The notes below the pieces were generated by a model. It was not told the origin of the DNA, searched no databases, and was given only the letters and a program-made list of their open reading frames with translations. 64,000 bases of DNA, taken from the NCBI RefSeq assembly GCF_000196135.1, contig NC_005090.1, positions 124,001 through 188,000 of the forward strand, read 5' to 3'. The translations under genes and the position numbers were made by a program. The DNA comes from Wolinella succinogenes DSM 1740. GTDB taxonomy: Bacteria; Campylobacterota; Campylobacteria; Campylobacterales; Helicobacteraceae. Positions 36,410 through 44,560 of the stretch are shown piece after piece (position 1 is the stretch's first letter; each line of letters opens with the position of its first letter).

Positions 36410-37250
36410 CGTAGGGGTTGAAGAATCTCAAAAGGTCGCCCAAGGTCTTCTTCATCTCCTTGCGTGGGGTGATCATGTCAATGAGCCCATGCTCAAGCAA
36501 AAATTCCGCCGTTTGGAAGCCCTCAGGCAGATCCGCTCCAATGGTCTGTTTGATGACCCTCGCTCCAGCAAAGCCTACCATGGCTCCGGGTTCGGCGATA
36601 ATGATATCGCCCAAAAAGGCAAAAGAGGCGCTCACGCCCCCCATGGTAGGATCAGTGAGGAGAGAGATAAAAGGAAGCTTGGCCTGAGAGAGTCGCGCCA
36701 AAGCCGCGCTTGTCTTGGCCATCTGCATCAAAGAGTAGGTGCTCTCTTGCATTCTAGCGCCTCCGCTAGTGCTGAGAATCACGAGTCCTTGGTGTTTTTC
36801 GAGGGCACGATTGACCGCGCGAACGATTTTTTCACCCTCCACCGAGCCAAGGCTTCCTCCCATAAAAGCAAAGTTAAAGAGCACGATTTGGGTGCTAACC
36901 CCATTGATTCGACACTCTCCGCTTAGAACAGAGCTGGCGCGCCCTGTTTTTTGTTTTCCCTCTTCGATTCTTTTTTTGTAGCTCTTCTTGTCTACAAAAG
37001 TGAGCGGATCAGTGGGCTCTAGGGAGGCGTCGTGCTCAATGAGAGTCCCCTCATCGCAGAGCATCTCAATGCGATCTTCGAGGGCGATGCGCATATGGAA
37101 GTTGCACTTAGGGCAGACATGATGTTGCGCGATCACCTCCTTGTAATACATGAGGGCGCTACAACTAGGGCATTTGATCCAGTGACTAGGGGATTCCCCC
37201 TCTTTGGCGCGTTCTCTAGTGAAGGTTTTAAAAAAGTCGGCAAAACCCAT
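36381..37250 (-). CDS. accD: Acetyl-CoA carboxylase carboxyltransferase subunit beta
   Basis: AccD with AccA transfers the carboxyl group from biotin to acetyl-CoA to give malonyl-CoA for fatty acid synthesis. The 289-residue protein has the N-terminal zinc ribbon (CPSCSALMYYKE ... CPKCNFH, about 28-54) and the crotonase-like core with STSGGARMQESTYSLMQM (about 158-175), DPTMGGVSASFAFLGD and GARVIKQTIG. Length and domains are complete. It lies two bases after the suhB-like gene and overlaps rlmH by 29 bases. Confidence 0.97.
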   Translation of the reverse strand: MGFADFFKTFTRERAKEGESPSHWIKCPSCSALMYYKEVIAQHHVCPKCNFHMRIALEDRIEMLCDEGTLIEHDASLEPTDPLTFVDKKSYKKRIEEGKQKTGRASSVLSGECRINGVSTQIVLFNFAFMGGSLGSVEGEKIVRAVNRALEKHQGLVILSTSGGARMQESTYSLMQMAKTSAALARLSQAKLPFISLLTDPTMGGVSASFAFLGDIIIAEPGAMVGFAGARVIKQTIGADLPEGFQTAEFLLEHGLIDMITPRKEMKKTLGDLLRFFNPYDENPCLLHL

Positions 37251-37252
37251 CT

Positions 37253-37987
37253 CTATCCTTTCTGGCTAATAAGCTCTAAGAGGTTTTCAAAAATGATCGG
37301 GTCACGGCTGATAAGCAGGGCTCGCTCGTCGTGATGGATGTGGAGGTCAGAACAGAGGAAAAGTCCCGCCTTCGTGTCATACTCTCGAATCTCCCCATCA
37401 AAAAGGACAAAGCTGACGTTGTGTGCGTAGGCCATGGAGAGGGCGATTGCTCCGGGAGAGCGAAATTTTAGACCCTTTTGATGGAGACCCAAGACCCACG
37501 GAGCGTTTCGATGGGAGCCCTCAAAGATTCCAATCTTGCTCGCATGCTCTAGGGGGCGAATGGGAACAAAGGTGTCGATGGGTTGCCAAATGCTTCCGTG
37601 CAGGGCGAAAGCGTCTGTTTTGATGAAGGTTTCACCCGAGCAGAAGTTGATCACTGCCGCCGCTTTGGTGCGCCCCTCGGGATCACAGAGTGCTACAGAA
37701 GTGCCGTAATAGGGAATAAGAGAGGAGAGGTTGGTGCTTCCATCTAAGGGGTCAAGATAGATGATGTCTTGACTCTCTCCTTCAATGAGGCCGCTCTCTT
37801 CGGAGTGAATGTGGCCAAAATGGCGAAGTCTAGCGGAGAGGATCTCTTCGCACATTAGGTCGGCCTTGAGGCTCACATCACCCCCCGCTCCGACCATAAG
37901 CGATTCGTAGATGGTGGAGTTTTGTGGGTTGAGAGCCCTAATGGCTTCTTTGGTGGCTTCTAAGACACTACCGACAAAGTTGGTCAA
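37253..37987 (-). CDS. Inositol monophosphatase family protein
   Basis: A 244-residue Mg2+-dependent phosphatase of the IMPase/FBPase/CysQ superfamily. The metal-binding motifs are visible: IHSEESG (about 77-83), YLDPLDGSTNLSS (about 95-107) and EYDTKAGLF near the C-terminus, which takes the place of the usual WDxAAG. The substrate could be inositol phosphate, PAP or fructose-1,6-bisphosphate; E. coli SuhB additionally acts in rRNA antitermination, but this cannot be inferred here. It is first in the suhB-like-accD-rlmH-dksA run. A TATAAT is at 38049-38054 on this strand, and a short perfect hairpin TATGCCC/GGGCATA (38010-38026) lies in the leader. Confidence 0.88.
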   Translation of the reverse strand: MTNFVGSVLEATKEAIRALNPQNSTIYESLMVGAGGDVSLKADLMCEEILSARLRHFGHIHSEESGLIEGESQDIIYLDPLDGSTNLSSLIPYYGTSVALCDPEGRTKAAAVINFCSGETFIKTDAFALHGSIWQPIDTFVPIRPLEHASKIGIFEGSHRNAPWVLGLHQKGLKFRSPGAIALSMAYAHNVSFVLFDGEIREYDTKAGLFLCSDLHIHHDERALLISRDPIIFENLLELISQKG

Positions 37988-38097
37988 GCGTAGCCCTTTA
38001 ATCCCCCTTTATGCCCTCAGGGCATAGAATAGGGAAAATTTGAGGGGAATTATAAGAAAAAACGAGTTAATTCTTGTTTATGGCAGCTTAACCCCCA

Positions 38098-38721
38098 ATG
38101 GAGCGTGGTTTGCAGGGTTATGTTTTAGATATCAATGTCGCAAGAGATGAAGATCTTTGGGTGGGGGTGCTCACCTCCTCCAAGATGGCGAGGCTCTATC
38201 GATTTTATGGGGCGCGTCATAGCGTGATACAGATTGGGCATAAAATTGACTTTGAAGAGGAGCAGGGGGGAGCGATTCCCCGCTTGCGCAGCGTGATGCA
38301 TTTAGGATTTGTCTGGGAGCGCGACAATCATAGGCGCTACTGGTGGCAGCAATACCTTCGCCTGCTCTATCGGCATCTTCGTGATGTTGAGGAGATGGAA
38401 GGATTTTATTATGCGCTTTTGGATCAGGTCTCTAGGCGCCTAGAGAGACAGGATGCCAAGAGAGCGATTTTAGAATCTCATGCCGCGCTTTTGGAATATG
38501 AGGGGCGAAGCCATGGGCTGGAACGCTGCTTTTTGTGCGAGGGGGAGTTGGGCGACGAGGTGGCTCTGGCGCGAGGGTTTATTGGGGCACACCCTGAGTG
38601 TGTCTATGGTCGGGGGATAGAGAGGGCGAGAATCGAGTGGTTTTTAAGAGAGAAAAACTCCACCCACCTGAGCGATTTAGAGGTGGAGGAGTTGTGGAAG
38701 ATTCTTTTGCAGGGAATTTAG
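38098..38721 (+). CDS. recO: Recombination protein RecO (divergent, Campylobacterota type)
   Basis: RecO helps RecA load onto SSB-coated single-stranded DNA and anneals strands in recombinational repair. This 207-residue protein has an N-terminal OB-fold (MERGLQGYVLDINVARDEDLW is the opening; about 1-75), a helical middle, and a C-terminal cysteine cluster (CFLCEGEL ... HPECVYG, about 144-171) in the place of the RecO zinc motif. It is shorter than E. coli RecO (242). The ATG at 38098 has no good Shine-Dalgarno sequence just before it (CTTAACCCCCA), so initiation may be weak. It is divergent from the suhB-like gene and its stop overlaps the convergent chaperone gene by four bases. Confidence 0.83.
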   Translation: MERGLQGYVLDINVARDEDLWVGVLTSSKMARLYRFYGARHSVIQIGHKIDFEEEQGGAIPRLRSVMHLGFVWERDNHRRYWWQQYLRLLYRHLRDVEEMEGFYYALLDQVSRRLERQDAKRAILESHAALLEYEGRSHGLERCFLCEGELGDEVALARGFIGAHPECVYGRGIERARIEWFLREKNSTHLSDLEVEELWKILLQGI

Positions 38722-39557
38722 TCGAGTCGAATCACTTTCACTTTGGCGCTGGCACGGAGCTTCTCAAAATGCTCGCGAATCACCTTGTCCTCTTTTTCCA
38801 TCATGAGGCGATGAAAGACTGCCTCTTTGGCGCTTTCAAAAGGAATCAAAACGAGATCCCCCTTGCTTTTGACCAAGAAAGTGAGGTGGTCCTCGCCAAT
38901 GGTGAAAATTTGGGTGAATTGCCCCAGGGGAGTCTCTTGCAAAAGGGCGGCGAGCTTGGGATTGATCTTTTGAGTGAGAATCGTCTCAGGCTCAGAGATT
39001 AAGCCTTTGGGCTGGCTTAGAGGATTTTTGAGGAGCGACACAAGCGCCTCTTGATTTTTGGAGCTATATTTGATCGTCTCGATTCTTGCGGGAATGGAGA
39101 AGAGATTTTTGTTGGATTCGTAGTAGGCAACTAGCTCGCGCTCATCAGCCATACGGAGGTTATTGGCGACGATCTTGTCATAGAGCTTGTCTTTGAGTAC
39201 TTTCTCTTTGAGGTCCTCTTTGTAGCTCTCCCAATTCACCCCTTTTTGATCTAAAAAGGATCGGAATTGCTCTAGTGTTGCCCCATTGGACTTGGCGATT
39301 CGCTCGACTTCTTGATTGACCTCGATCTCATTGGTGCTGATTCCATAGCGCTCAATCTCATCTTGGTGGAGCATTTTGTCAATGAGCATCTCCATCGCAC
39401 GCTCTTTGCTAACATTGGCTAGTTGGGCGGTTTTGTAAAGCTCCAAAAGGGTGACGGGCTGGTTATTGACATAAAAGGAGATCCCATTGACAAGCGTGGG
39501 GGCGGCCAAGACCATAGAGGCGCATAGGCCAAGGGAGAGAAAGATTCTAGAAAGCAT
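38718..39557 (-). CDS. Periplasmic SurA-like chaperone (SurA N-terminal domain protein)
   Basis: A 279-residue exported protein. Residues 1-18 are a signal peptide (LSRIFLSLGLCASMVLA). The mature part begins VNGISFYVNNQPVTLLEL and continues in a SurA_N-type helical chaperone domain (about 25-150; ERAMEMLIDKMLHQDEIERYGI), followed by a short, divergent region where a parvulin domain would be. It looks closest to the second SurA-like protein of Campylobacter jejuni (Cj1289) rather than to PEB4. The likely task is to escort outer-membrane proteins through the periplasm. The gene lies eight bases after dapD on the same strand. Confidence 0.8.
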   Translation of the reverse strand: MLSRIFLSLGLCASMVLAAPTLVNGISFYVNNQPVTLLELYKTAQLANVSKERAMEMLIDKMLHQDEIERYGISTNEIEVNQEVERIAKSNGATLEQFRSFLDQKGVNWESYKEDLKEKVLKDKLYDKIVANNLRMADERELVAYYESNKNLFSIPARIETIKYSSKNQEALVSLLKNPLSQPKGLISEPETILTQKINPKLAALLQETPLGQFTQIFTIGEDHLTFLVKSKGDLVLIPFESAKEAVFHRLMMEKEDKVIREHFEKLRASAKVKVIRLD

Positions 39558-39565
39558 GAAACTCC

Positions 39566-40333
39566 TTATTCTTTTCGTTCTAAAATGATGGCGGCGTAGC
39601 TTGAACTTCGGCCATTTTCATCCAGCAGAGTGCCAGGGGAGACAACGCTATAGGGAGGGATACGCCCATAGGTGATACGCTCGGTCTCTACATCAAAGAT
39701 GCGCGTGGTGGGCGAGAGATAGACGCCATCAAGCAGCTCAGCATTTTTCTCGATCCAAACCCCCGCGCCAACCTCGCACTTCGCTCCGATGTGGCAACCC
39801 TCTTCGATAATGGCGGGAAGCTTGTGAAGAGGATTGAGCGTACCCTCGATGGAGCTATGATTCCCGATGGTGCAACCTTCGCCAATTTGAACGCAAGGAC
39901 CGATATGCGCCCACGAGCCGACCTTGGTGCCTCGCCCTAAATAGGCGCCAATGTCGACAAAAGAGGGCATGAGCTTGCTGTGTGCCCCAATAAAAGAGCC
40001 TTTACGCACGACACTGCCCGGAAGCACAGTGATTCCAGCATTTTTGAATCGGCTCTCATCCCAGCCATCAAGCTTCATGGGAATCTTATCGTAGTAGCGC
40101 AATACTCCTGCGTTGGTAGGATAGCAGGAGGTGGTCTGGATGTAGATGAGAATCGCCTTCTTCACCCACTCATTAATCACAGGAGTGCCATTTTCCATGC
40201 TAAGGGCGCGCACCTTTCCTGTATCTAGCAGGTCGATCGTGTCTAAAATTGCCTTTTTGAGTTCGGGCTGAGAGAGGCTATCAGGCCCCAGAGTGTCTCT
40301 AGCCTGCCATAACTCTTCGACAAATTCTTTCAT
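39566..40333 (-). CDS. dapD: Tetrahydrodipicolinate N-succinyltransferase
   Basis: DapD succinylates tetrahydrodipicolinate in the succinylase branch of lysine and meso-diaminopimelate synthesis, so it feeds peptidoglycan. The 255-residue protein has a helical N-terminus (about 1-85) and a left-handed beta-helix of hexapeptide repeats (about 100-225; GSFIGAHSKLMPSFVDIGAYLGRG, GSWAHIGPCVQIGEGCTIG, seen in parts) and the DapD-typical GTLLDENGRSS near the end. It is slightly shorter than E. coli DapD (274). It precedes the SurA-like gene on the same strand. Confidence 0.93.
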   Translation of the reverse strand: MKEFVEELWQARDTLGPDSLSQPELKKAILDTIDLLDTGKVRALSMENGTPVINEWVKKAILIYIQTTSCYPTNAGVLRYYDKIPMKLDGWDESRFKNAGITVLPGSVVRKGSFIGAHSKLMPSFVDIGAYLGRGTKVGSWAHIGPCVQIGEGCTIGNHSSIEGTLNPLHKLPAIIEEGCHIGAKCEVGAGVWIEKNAELLDGVYLSPTTRIFDVETERITYGRIPPYSVVSPGTLLDENGRSSSYAAIILERKE

Positions 40334-40381
40334 GAAGCGCTCCTTGGGGTGGGGGCGAAGATGGGGTAAGCGAAGAAGATT

Positions 40382-41350
40382 TTATCCAAAAGATTCTAAA
40401 ACTTGTGAAGCCAAAAAGAATTCTTCTATCGCTTCGCGCATGAGTACTGGAGAGGTGAGGTGATTGACCTTGTCGCGAAAATCGCTCGCACCAGCGAGGC
40501 CTTTGGAATAGGCATGGAGATTCTTGCGAAACATCACCGCGCCAAACTCTCCTCTAAAGGCGATGGTTTTATCAAAATGTTCCAACGCCACCGCCCTTCT
40601 GAGCTCCAAATCGGCCTCGTGGATTCCCTCCTTGATTTGGCGAAAAATCCAAGGCTTGGCCACGGCCGCCCGCCCGATCATGAGACCATCCGCACCCGTG
40701 TGGGCGAGCACCTCTTGGGCTTTGGAAAAGGAATCGATCTCTCCATTGGCGATCAAAGGGACTTTGAGGATTTTTTTCATGAGTGCAATGGAATCATAAT
40801 CGATTCGCTCTTTTTTGTAGCCATCGCTCTTGGTGCGCCCATGCACCACGACAAAATCAATGGGGGCGTCATTGAGAGCATGGGCGATCTCGGCGGGGAT
40901 TTTGGTCTCAAAACCGATTCTCACTTTGACGCTGGTGTAGGGAATCGTGGTGGTTTTTTTGATGAGACGCAAAATCTCTACCATCTTATCCAAATCCTTA
41001 AGGAGCGAGCTTCCACTCCCATGTCCTGAGACCTTGGGGGCGGGACAGCCGCCATTTAAGTCGAGGATGTCGATTCCTTCAAAGGCGTTAAGAACCTCGA
41101 CTGCCCTTTGGATGATATCGAGGTGATTTCCCGCAATCTGAACACTGTAGGGATTCTCGTTGGGGGCTTTTTCGACCATTTTGGCAGTGCGCCGATTCTT
41201 GTAGGCCAGCGCATGGACGCTGATCATTTCGCTCACGGTGATATCCGCGCCAAAGCTTTTGGCCACGCTTCTAAAAGGGAGGTCGGTGTAGCCAGCCAAA
41301 GGGGCTAGCATGAGAAGATTTTTGAACGAGAGAGATTTTGGGTGTTGCAT
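40382..41350 (-). CDS. dus: tRNA-dihydrouridine synthase
   Basis: A flavoenzyme that reduces uridines in tRNA D loops with NADPH. The 322-residue protein is a TIM barrel with APLAGYTDLPFR at residues 14-25, the signature DLNGGCPAPKV around 95-105 with the catalytic Cys, VHGRTKSDGY with a substrate-contacting region, and GADGLMIGRAAVAKPW (about 215-230) for FMN phosphate. The ATG at 41350 is chosen because it opens the conserved N-terminus (MQHPKSLSFKN) and lies 35 bases from a TATAAT (41385-41390); the frame further upstream crosses that promoter. It is downstream of the flavodiiron gene's terminator, hence a separate unit. Confidence 0.95.
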   Translation of the reverse strand: MQHPKSLSFKNLLMLAPLAGYTDLPFRSVAKSFGADITVSEMISVHALAYKNRRTAKMVEKAPNENPYSVQIAGNHLDIIQRAVEVLNAFEGIDILDLNGGCPAPKVSGHGSGSSLLKDLDKMVEILRLIKKTTTIPYTSVKVRIGFETKIPAEIAHALNDAPIDFVVVHGRTKSDGYKKERIDYDSIALMKKILKVPLIANGEIDSFSKAQEVLAHTGADGLMIGRAAVAKPWIFRQIKEGIHEADLELRRAVALEHFDKTIAFRGEFGAVMFRKNLHAYSKGLAGASDFRDKVNHLTSPVLMREAIEEFFLASQVLESFG

Positions 41351-41384
41351 CGATTCTTTATTTTGGGGGTGGATTTTGGGCGCG

Positions 41385-41390
41385 ATTATA
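41385..41390 (-). promoter_or_regulatory. -10 box for dus
   Basis: TATAAT on the minus strand 35 bases upstream of the dus ATG, directly after the terminator of the preceding gene. Confidence 0.5.
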
Positions 41391-41426
41391 GCAAAAAATT
41401 TAGAGTGCCCACGAGGGGGCACTCTA
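41391..41426 (-). terminator. Terminator of the flavodiiron protein gene
   Basis: A ten-base perfect stem TAGAGTGCCC/GGGCACTCTA (41401-41410 with 41417-41426), six-base loop, followed on the minus strand by AATTTTTT. It begins five bases after the flavodiiron stop codon. Confidence 0.9.
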
Positions 41427-41430
41427 AAGG

Positions 41431-42642
41431 CTACTCAATGATTTTGAGTCCGAAGTTATATCCCCACTCTCGCCCCTCTTCAAGCTGAGCGCTAGAGGGC
41501 GCCATTTGGACTTTGTAGGGTTCTTGGACGATCTTCATCTTCATCACTTCGCAGATCCGCTCCGTCATCGCAATCCCCTCTCCGCTCCAGCCAAAAGAGC
41601 CAAAGACCCCTGCTTTGCGACCATTCATGCTCAAGACAACAAGATTGGCGATGAGGTGAAGAATGGGCTCGGGTGCTTTGGCATTGATGGTGGAGGTGCC
41701 AAGCAAGATTCCCGTGGAGAGCTCGATGCTATCGATCATCTCCGCCATTGCACTGCTGGAGGCATCAAAAACAGCAACCTCTACTCCTGCATCAAGCAAC
41801 CCCGCTTTGACTGATTCCATCATTTTGGCGGTGTTTCCATAGGCGGAGGCGTAGATGATGGTCACCTTCTGCCCATTGAGGCGCAGGAGGTAGTTTTTGG
41901 CACGTGCTCTATACCAGTCAAAGAAGAATCGAGGCTCCATGTCCAAAATCGGTCCATGAGAAGGGGCGATCATCTGAACATCAAGCTTTTCAAGAAGCTC
42001 AAACGCCTTGATGATATGCTCTTTGTAGGGGCGCATGATCATAGCATAGTAGTATTTGAAGGCTTCGATGGAGGCGAGATAATCCTTCTCATCCAAAAGG
42101 GAGTTGAAGATTTCGGGATTGGTTTCGCTGGTGAAATGGGAGCCCATCACATCGCAAGAGAAGAGAATCTTATCTTCCACTAAGTAGCTCATCATCGTGT
42201 CAGGCCAGTGCAAGAAAGGAGTGGAGAAGAATCGTAGCGTCTTGCCGCCAAGATCAAGCTCATCTCCGCTTTCAATCGCCATGGAGTTGAAGGGGAGATT
42301 GGTGAGGGTCTGGATGAAGCGCTTACAGGGTTTGGAGTGGATAAGCGTGACCTCTGGATGGCGCTCCAAAAACTCCCTCAGGCACCCTGCATGATCAGGT
42401 TCGGTGTGTTGGACGACGATGTAGTCGATTTTTTGGAGGGGAAGGTGCTTTTCAAGGTGGGTGAAATACTCTTTGGAGAAGTTGGCTTTGGAGGTGTCAA
42501 TGAGCGCACACTTTTCGCTGCCTTGGATTAGATAGCTGTTGTAGGTGGTTCCATGTTCGGTGGGGACTACAATGTCAAAGATTGCCAATTCAGGGTCTTT
42601 GACGCCGACCCAGTGGACGGAAGGGGCTAGAAGGGTTCTCAT
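41431..42642 (-). CDS. Flavodiiron protein (A-type flavoprotein, FprA/Fdp)
   Basis: A class A flavodiiron protein of about 403 residues that reduces O2 to water or NO to N2O in the cytoplasm. The metallo-beta-lactamase-like domain (about 1-245) keeps all diiron ligands in pattern: HTEPDH, then FLHWPDTM, the aspartate of SCDVMGSHF, and the histidine of PSHGP. The flavodoxin domain (about 255-400) starts VTIIYASAYGNTAKM. There is no C-terminal rubredoxin domain, and no rubredoxin or reductase gene is adjacent, so the electron donor is not known. The ATG at 42642 is preferred because GGAG lies six bases before it and it gives the family N-terminus; in-frame ATGs at 42654 and 42684 are alternatives. 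A defence role against oxygen or nitric oxide is the usual finding in this phylum. Confidence 0.92.
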   Translation of the reverse strand: MRTLLAPSVHWVGVKDPELAIFDIVVPTEHGTTYNSYLIQGSEKCALIDTSKANFSKEYFTHLEKHLPLQKIDYIVVQHTEPDHAGCLREFLERHPEVTLIHSKPCKRFIQTLTNLPFNSMAIESGDELDLGGKTLRFFSTPFLHWPDTMMSYLVEDKILFSCDVMGSHFTSETNPEIFNSLLDEKDYLASIEAFKYYYAMIMRPYKEHIIKAFELLEKLDVQMIAPSHGPILDMEPRFFFDWYRARAKNYLLRLNGQKVTIIYASAYGNTAKMMESVKAGLLDAGVEVAVFDASSSAMAEMIDSIELSTGILLGTSTINAKAPEPILHLIANLVVLSMNGRKAGVFGSFGWSGEGIAMTERICEVMKMKIVQEPYKVQMAPSSAQLEEGREWGYNFGLKIIE

Positions 42643-42718
42643 GAGGCGCTCCATTTTTAAGATGTTTGAGAGATTGGAATGCATAATTCATTCTATCTAA
42701 GAGGAGAAACTTTTCGGG

Positions 42719-42724
42719 TATAAT
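42719..42724 (+). promoter_or_regulatory. -10 box for ppnP
   Basis: TATAAT on the plus strand, 35 bases before the ppnP ATG, in the divergent region with the flavodiiron gene. Confidence 0.5.
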
Positions 42725-42758
42725 CTCGCCATTTTCCCTAAAATCCAAGGAGAGAGTG

Positions 42759-43073
42759 ATGCAGAGTTTTGAAAATGTAACAGTCGTGAAAAAAGCCAAT
42801 CGCTACTTTGATGATAAGGTGACAAGCCGCACGGTGATCTTCCCTGATGGAAGCAAAAAGACCCTAGGAATCATGCTTCCTGGAAGCTATGAATTTGGCA
42901 CGGACAAGGCTGAAATCATGGAGATTCTCGAAGGAGAGCTTGAGGTCTTTTTGCCCCAAGAATCAAAGTGGCGCACCCTTAGGGGCGGAGAGAGTTTTGA
43001 TGTACCCGCCCATTCACGCTTCAGCCTCAAAGTGAATGAGACGGTCGATTATTGCTGCTCTTATGTGGGGTAG
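42759..43073 (+). CDS. ppnP: Pyrimidine/purine nucleoside phosphorylase
   Basis: PpnP (DUF1255) is a small cupin that splits nucleosides with phosphate to a base and ribose-1-phosphate. The 104-residue protein matches the family from end to end: [39 protein letters not shown] and the cupin ending [17 protein letters not shown], of which only parts are quoted. The ATG at 42759 follows CCAAGGAGAG; a GTG one codon upstream is less likely. It is a monocistronic gene whose 3' end overlaps the convergent GlpM-like gene by 13 bases. Confidence 0.92.
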   Translation: MQSFENVTVVKKANRYFDDKVTSRTVIFPDGSKKTLGIMLPGSYEFGTDKAEIMEILEGELEVFLPQESKWRTLRGGESFDVPAHSRFSLKVNETVDYCCSYVG

Positions 43074-43396
43074 CTATAGATAAGAATCGAGGCGGCCAAA
43101 ATCCAGACCAAAGAGGCGCCCAAAAGGGTCGCCTCTAGCCTCCAATAATCGATGAGCCAATAGACGCAGAAAAGATAGAGTGCATAGGGGATCATCGCCC
43201 ACGCGCCAAAAATCACCGTCTTTTTAAGCTCCTCGACTCCTCGCTCGCTTCCCACGATCCAATGGGCCATGAGTGCAAAAGTAGGAAAGAGTGGAATAAG
43301 CCCTGCAATGTAGTAGTTTTTGCTCCTAGCCAAAAGGGCCATGATCAAGACGACTAGCGCCCCTAAAAGGGCTTTGAAGCCTAATGAAGAGAGCAA
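43061..43396 (-). CDS. Small membrane protein, GlpM-like
   Basis: A 111-residue inner-membrane protein with four hydrophobic segments (about 5-22, 27-50, 61-82 and 88-108). The [18 protein letters not shown] stretch fits the GlpM family, which was linked in Pseudomonas to alginate production and whose biochemical role is not established. It follows nspC directly (stop-to-start overlap of zero, adjoining bases) on the same strand, so it is probably cotranscribed with the polyamine genes. Confidence 0.7.
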   Translation of the reverse strand: MLSSLGFKALLGALVVLIMALLARSKNYYIAGLIPLFPTFALMAHWIVGSERGVEELKKTVIFGAWAMIPYALYLFCVYWLIDYWRLEATLLGASLVWILAASILIYSYPT

Positions 43397-44560
43397 CTAG
43401 CTGTTTCTCCTTTTGTACTCATCATATCCATACTCATGCCAAAGCTCAAACTCTCCCGATTCTCTAATCACGCCAATGCTTGGAAGGGGAACGCCGTTGA
43501 AAGTATTGTTTTTGACGATGGTGTAGTGAATCATGTCCTCAAAGATGAGCTGATCCCCCACTTTGAGGGGCGAATCAAAACTGTAGTCTCCAATGACATC
43601 GCCCGCCAAGCAAGTAGGTCCACCTAGGCGATAGGAGTAGCGTTTTTCTCCTGCTTCCGCGCTTCCGCGCACCATTGGCCGGTAGGGCATCTCAAGACAA
43701 TCAGGCATATGGGCTGCCGCACTAATATCAAGAATAGCGATCTCCATCCCATTGCGCACCACATCCACCACTTCGCCAAGCAAAAATCCACTCTGCCAAC
43801 CCACTGCCTCGCCCGGTTCCAAATAGACGGGAATGTTGTTATGGCGTTTCCTAAACTCTTGGATGATTTGAATGAGGCGATCCACATCATAATCGGCTCT
43901 TGTGATGTGGTGTCCTCCGCCAAAATTGACCCATTTCATGCGCCCAAGAAGCTCTCCAAAGTGGCGCTCAAAGTGCTCTAGGGTGCGCTCTAGTGCATCG
44001 CTATTTTGTTCGCAATGGGTGTGAAAGTGAAGTCCATCAATTCCCTCTAACGCCTCTTGGCTGAGCTCACTAGGAGGGATTCCAAGTCTAGAGCCTGGAA
44101 TGCAGGGGTTGTAGATGGGGGGTTCCACCTCAGAGTAGAGGGGATTGAGCCTAAGACCGCATTCGATGGGTCTGGGGGCATTTTTGACCTGATCTTTGAA
44201 GCGTGCCCATTGAGTGGGAGAGTTGAAGATGATGTGATCAGCGAAGGTGATCAGCTCTTTGATCTCAGGCTCTTTAAAAGCGGGAGAGTAGACATGAACC
44301 TCTCCCCCCCTAAACTCCTCTTTTCCAAGTTTGGCCTCATGAAGTCCGCTGGCGGTGATTCCTTTGAGATAGGAGGAGACCAAAGGGAAGCTTTTCCAGA
44401 GGGCAAACCCTTTGAGGGCAAGGAGAATCTTGGCTCCACTCTCTCTCTGCACGCGATCAAGAATCTCCAAATTGGCACGGAGTTTTGCCTCTTCTAGGAC
44501 ATAGCATGGAGTGGGGATGTGGGGGTAGGGCTTCACGCCTCCATCTCCTTGACTTCCCAT
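43397..44560 (-). CDS. nspC: Carboxynorspermidine/carboxyspermidine decarboxylase
   Basis: NspC is a PLP enzyme of the alanine racemase/group IV decarboxylase fold that decarboxylates carboxyspermidine (or carboxynorspermidine) to the polyamine. In the 387-residue protein the PLP lysine lies in ALKGFALW (about residue 50). The glycine-rich region is NFGGGHHITRADYDVD and the cysteine-containing active-site loop is LGGPTCLAGDVIGDYSF, both typical. The start overlaps the dehydrogenase gene upstream by 28 bases, so the two enzymes are made together. Campylobacter jejuni makes spermidine by this route; the same is inferred here. Confidence 0.93.
   Translation of the reverse strand: MGSQGDGGVKPYPHIPTPCYVLEEAKLRANLEILDRVQRESGAKILLALKGFALWKSFPLVSSYLKGITASGLHEAKLGKEEFRGGEVHVYSPAFKEPEIKELITFADHIIFNSPTQWARFKDQVKNAPRPIECGLRLNPLYSEVEPPIYNPCIPGSRLGIPPSELSQEALEGIDGLHFHTHCEQNSDALERTLEHFERHFGELLGRMKWVNFGGGHHITRADYDVDRLIQIIQEFRKRHNNIPVYLEPGEAVGWQSGFLLGEVVDVVRNGMEIAILDISAAAHMPDCLEMPYRPMVRGSAEAGEKRYSYRLGGPTCLAGDVIGDYSFDSPLKVGDQLIFEDMIHYTIVKNNTFNGVPLPSIGVIRESGEFELWHEYGYDEYKRRNS

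Noticed and set aside
38598-39002. A 134-codon plus-strand frame across the recO end and the SurA-like gene
   Set aside because: It is an opposite-strand shadow of the chaperone gene and out of frame with recO.
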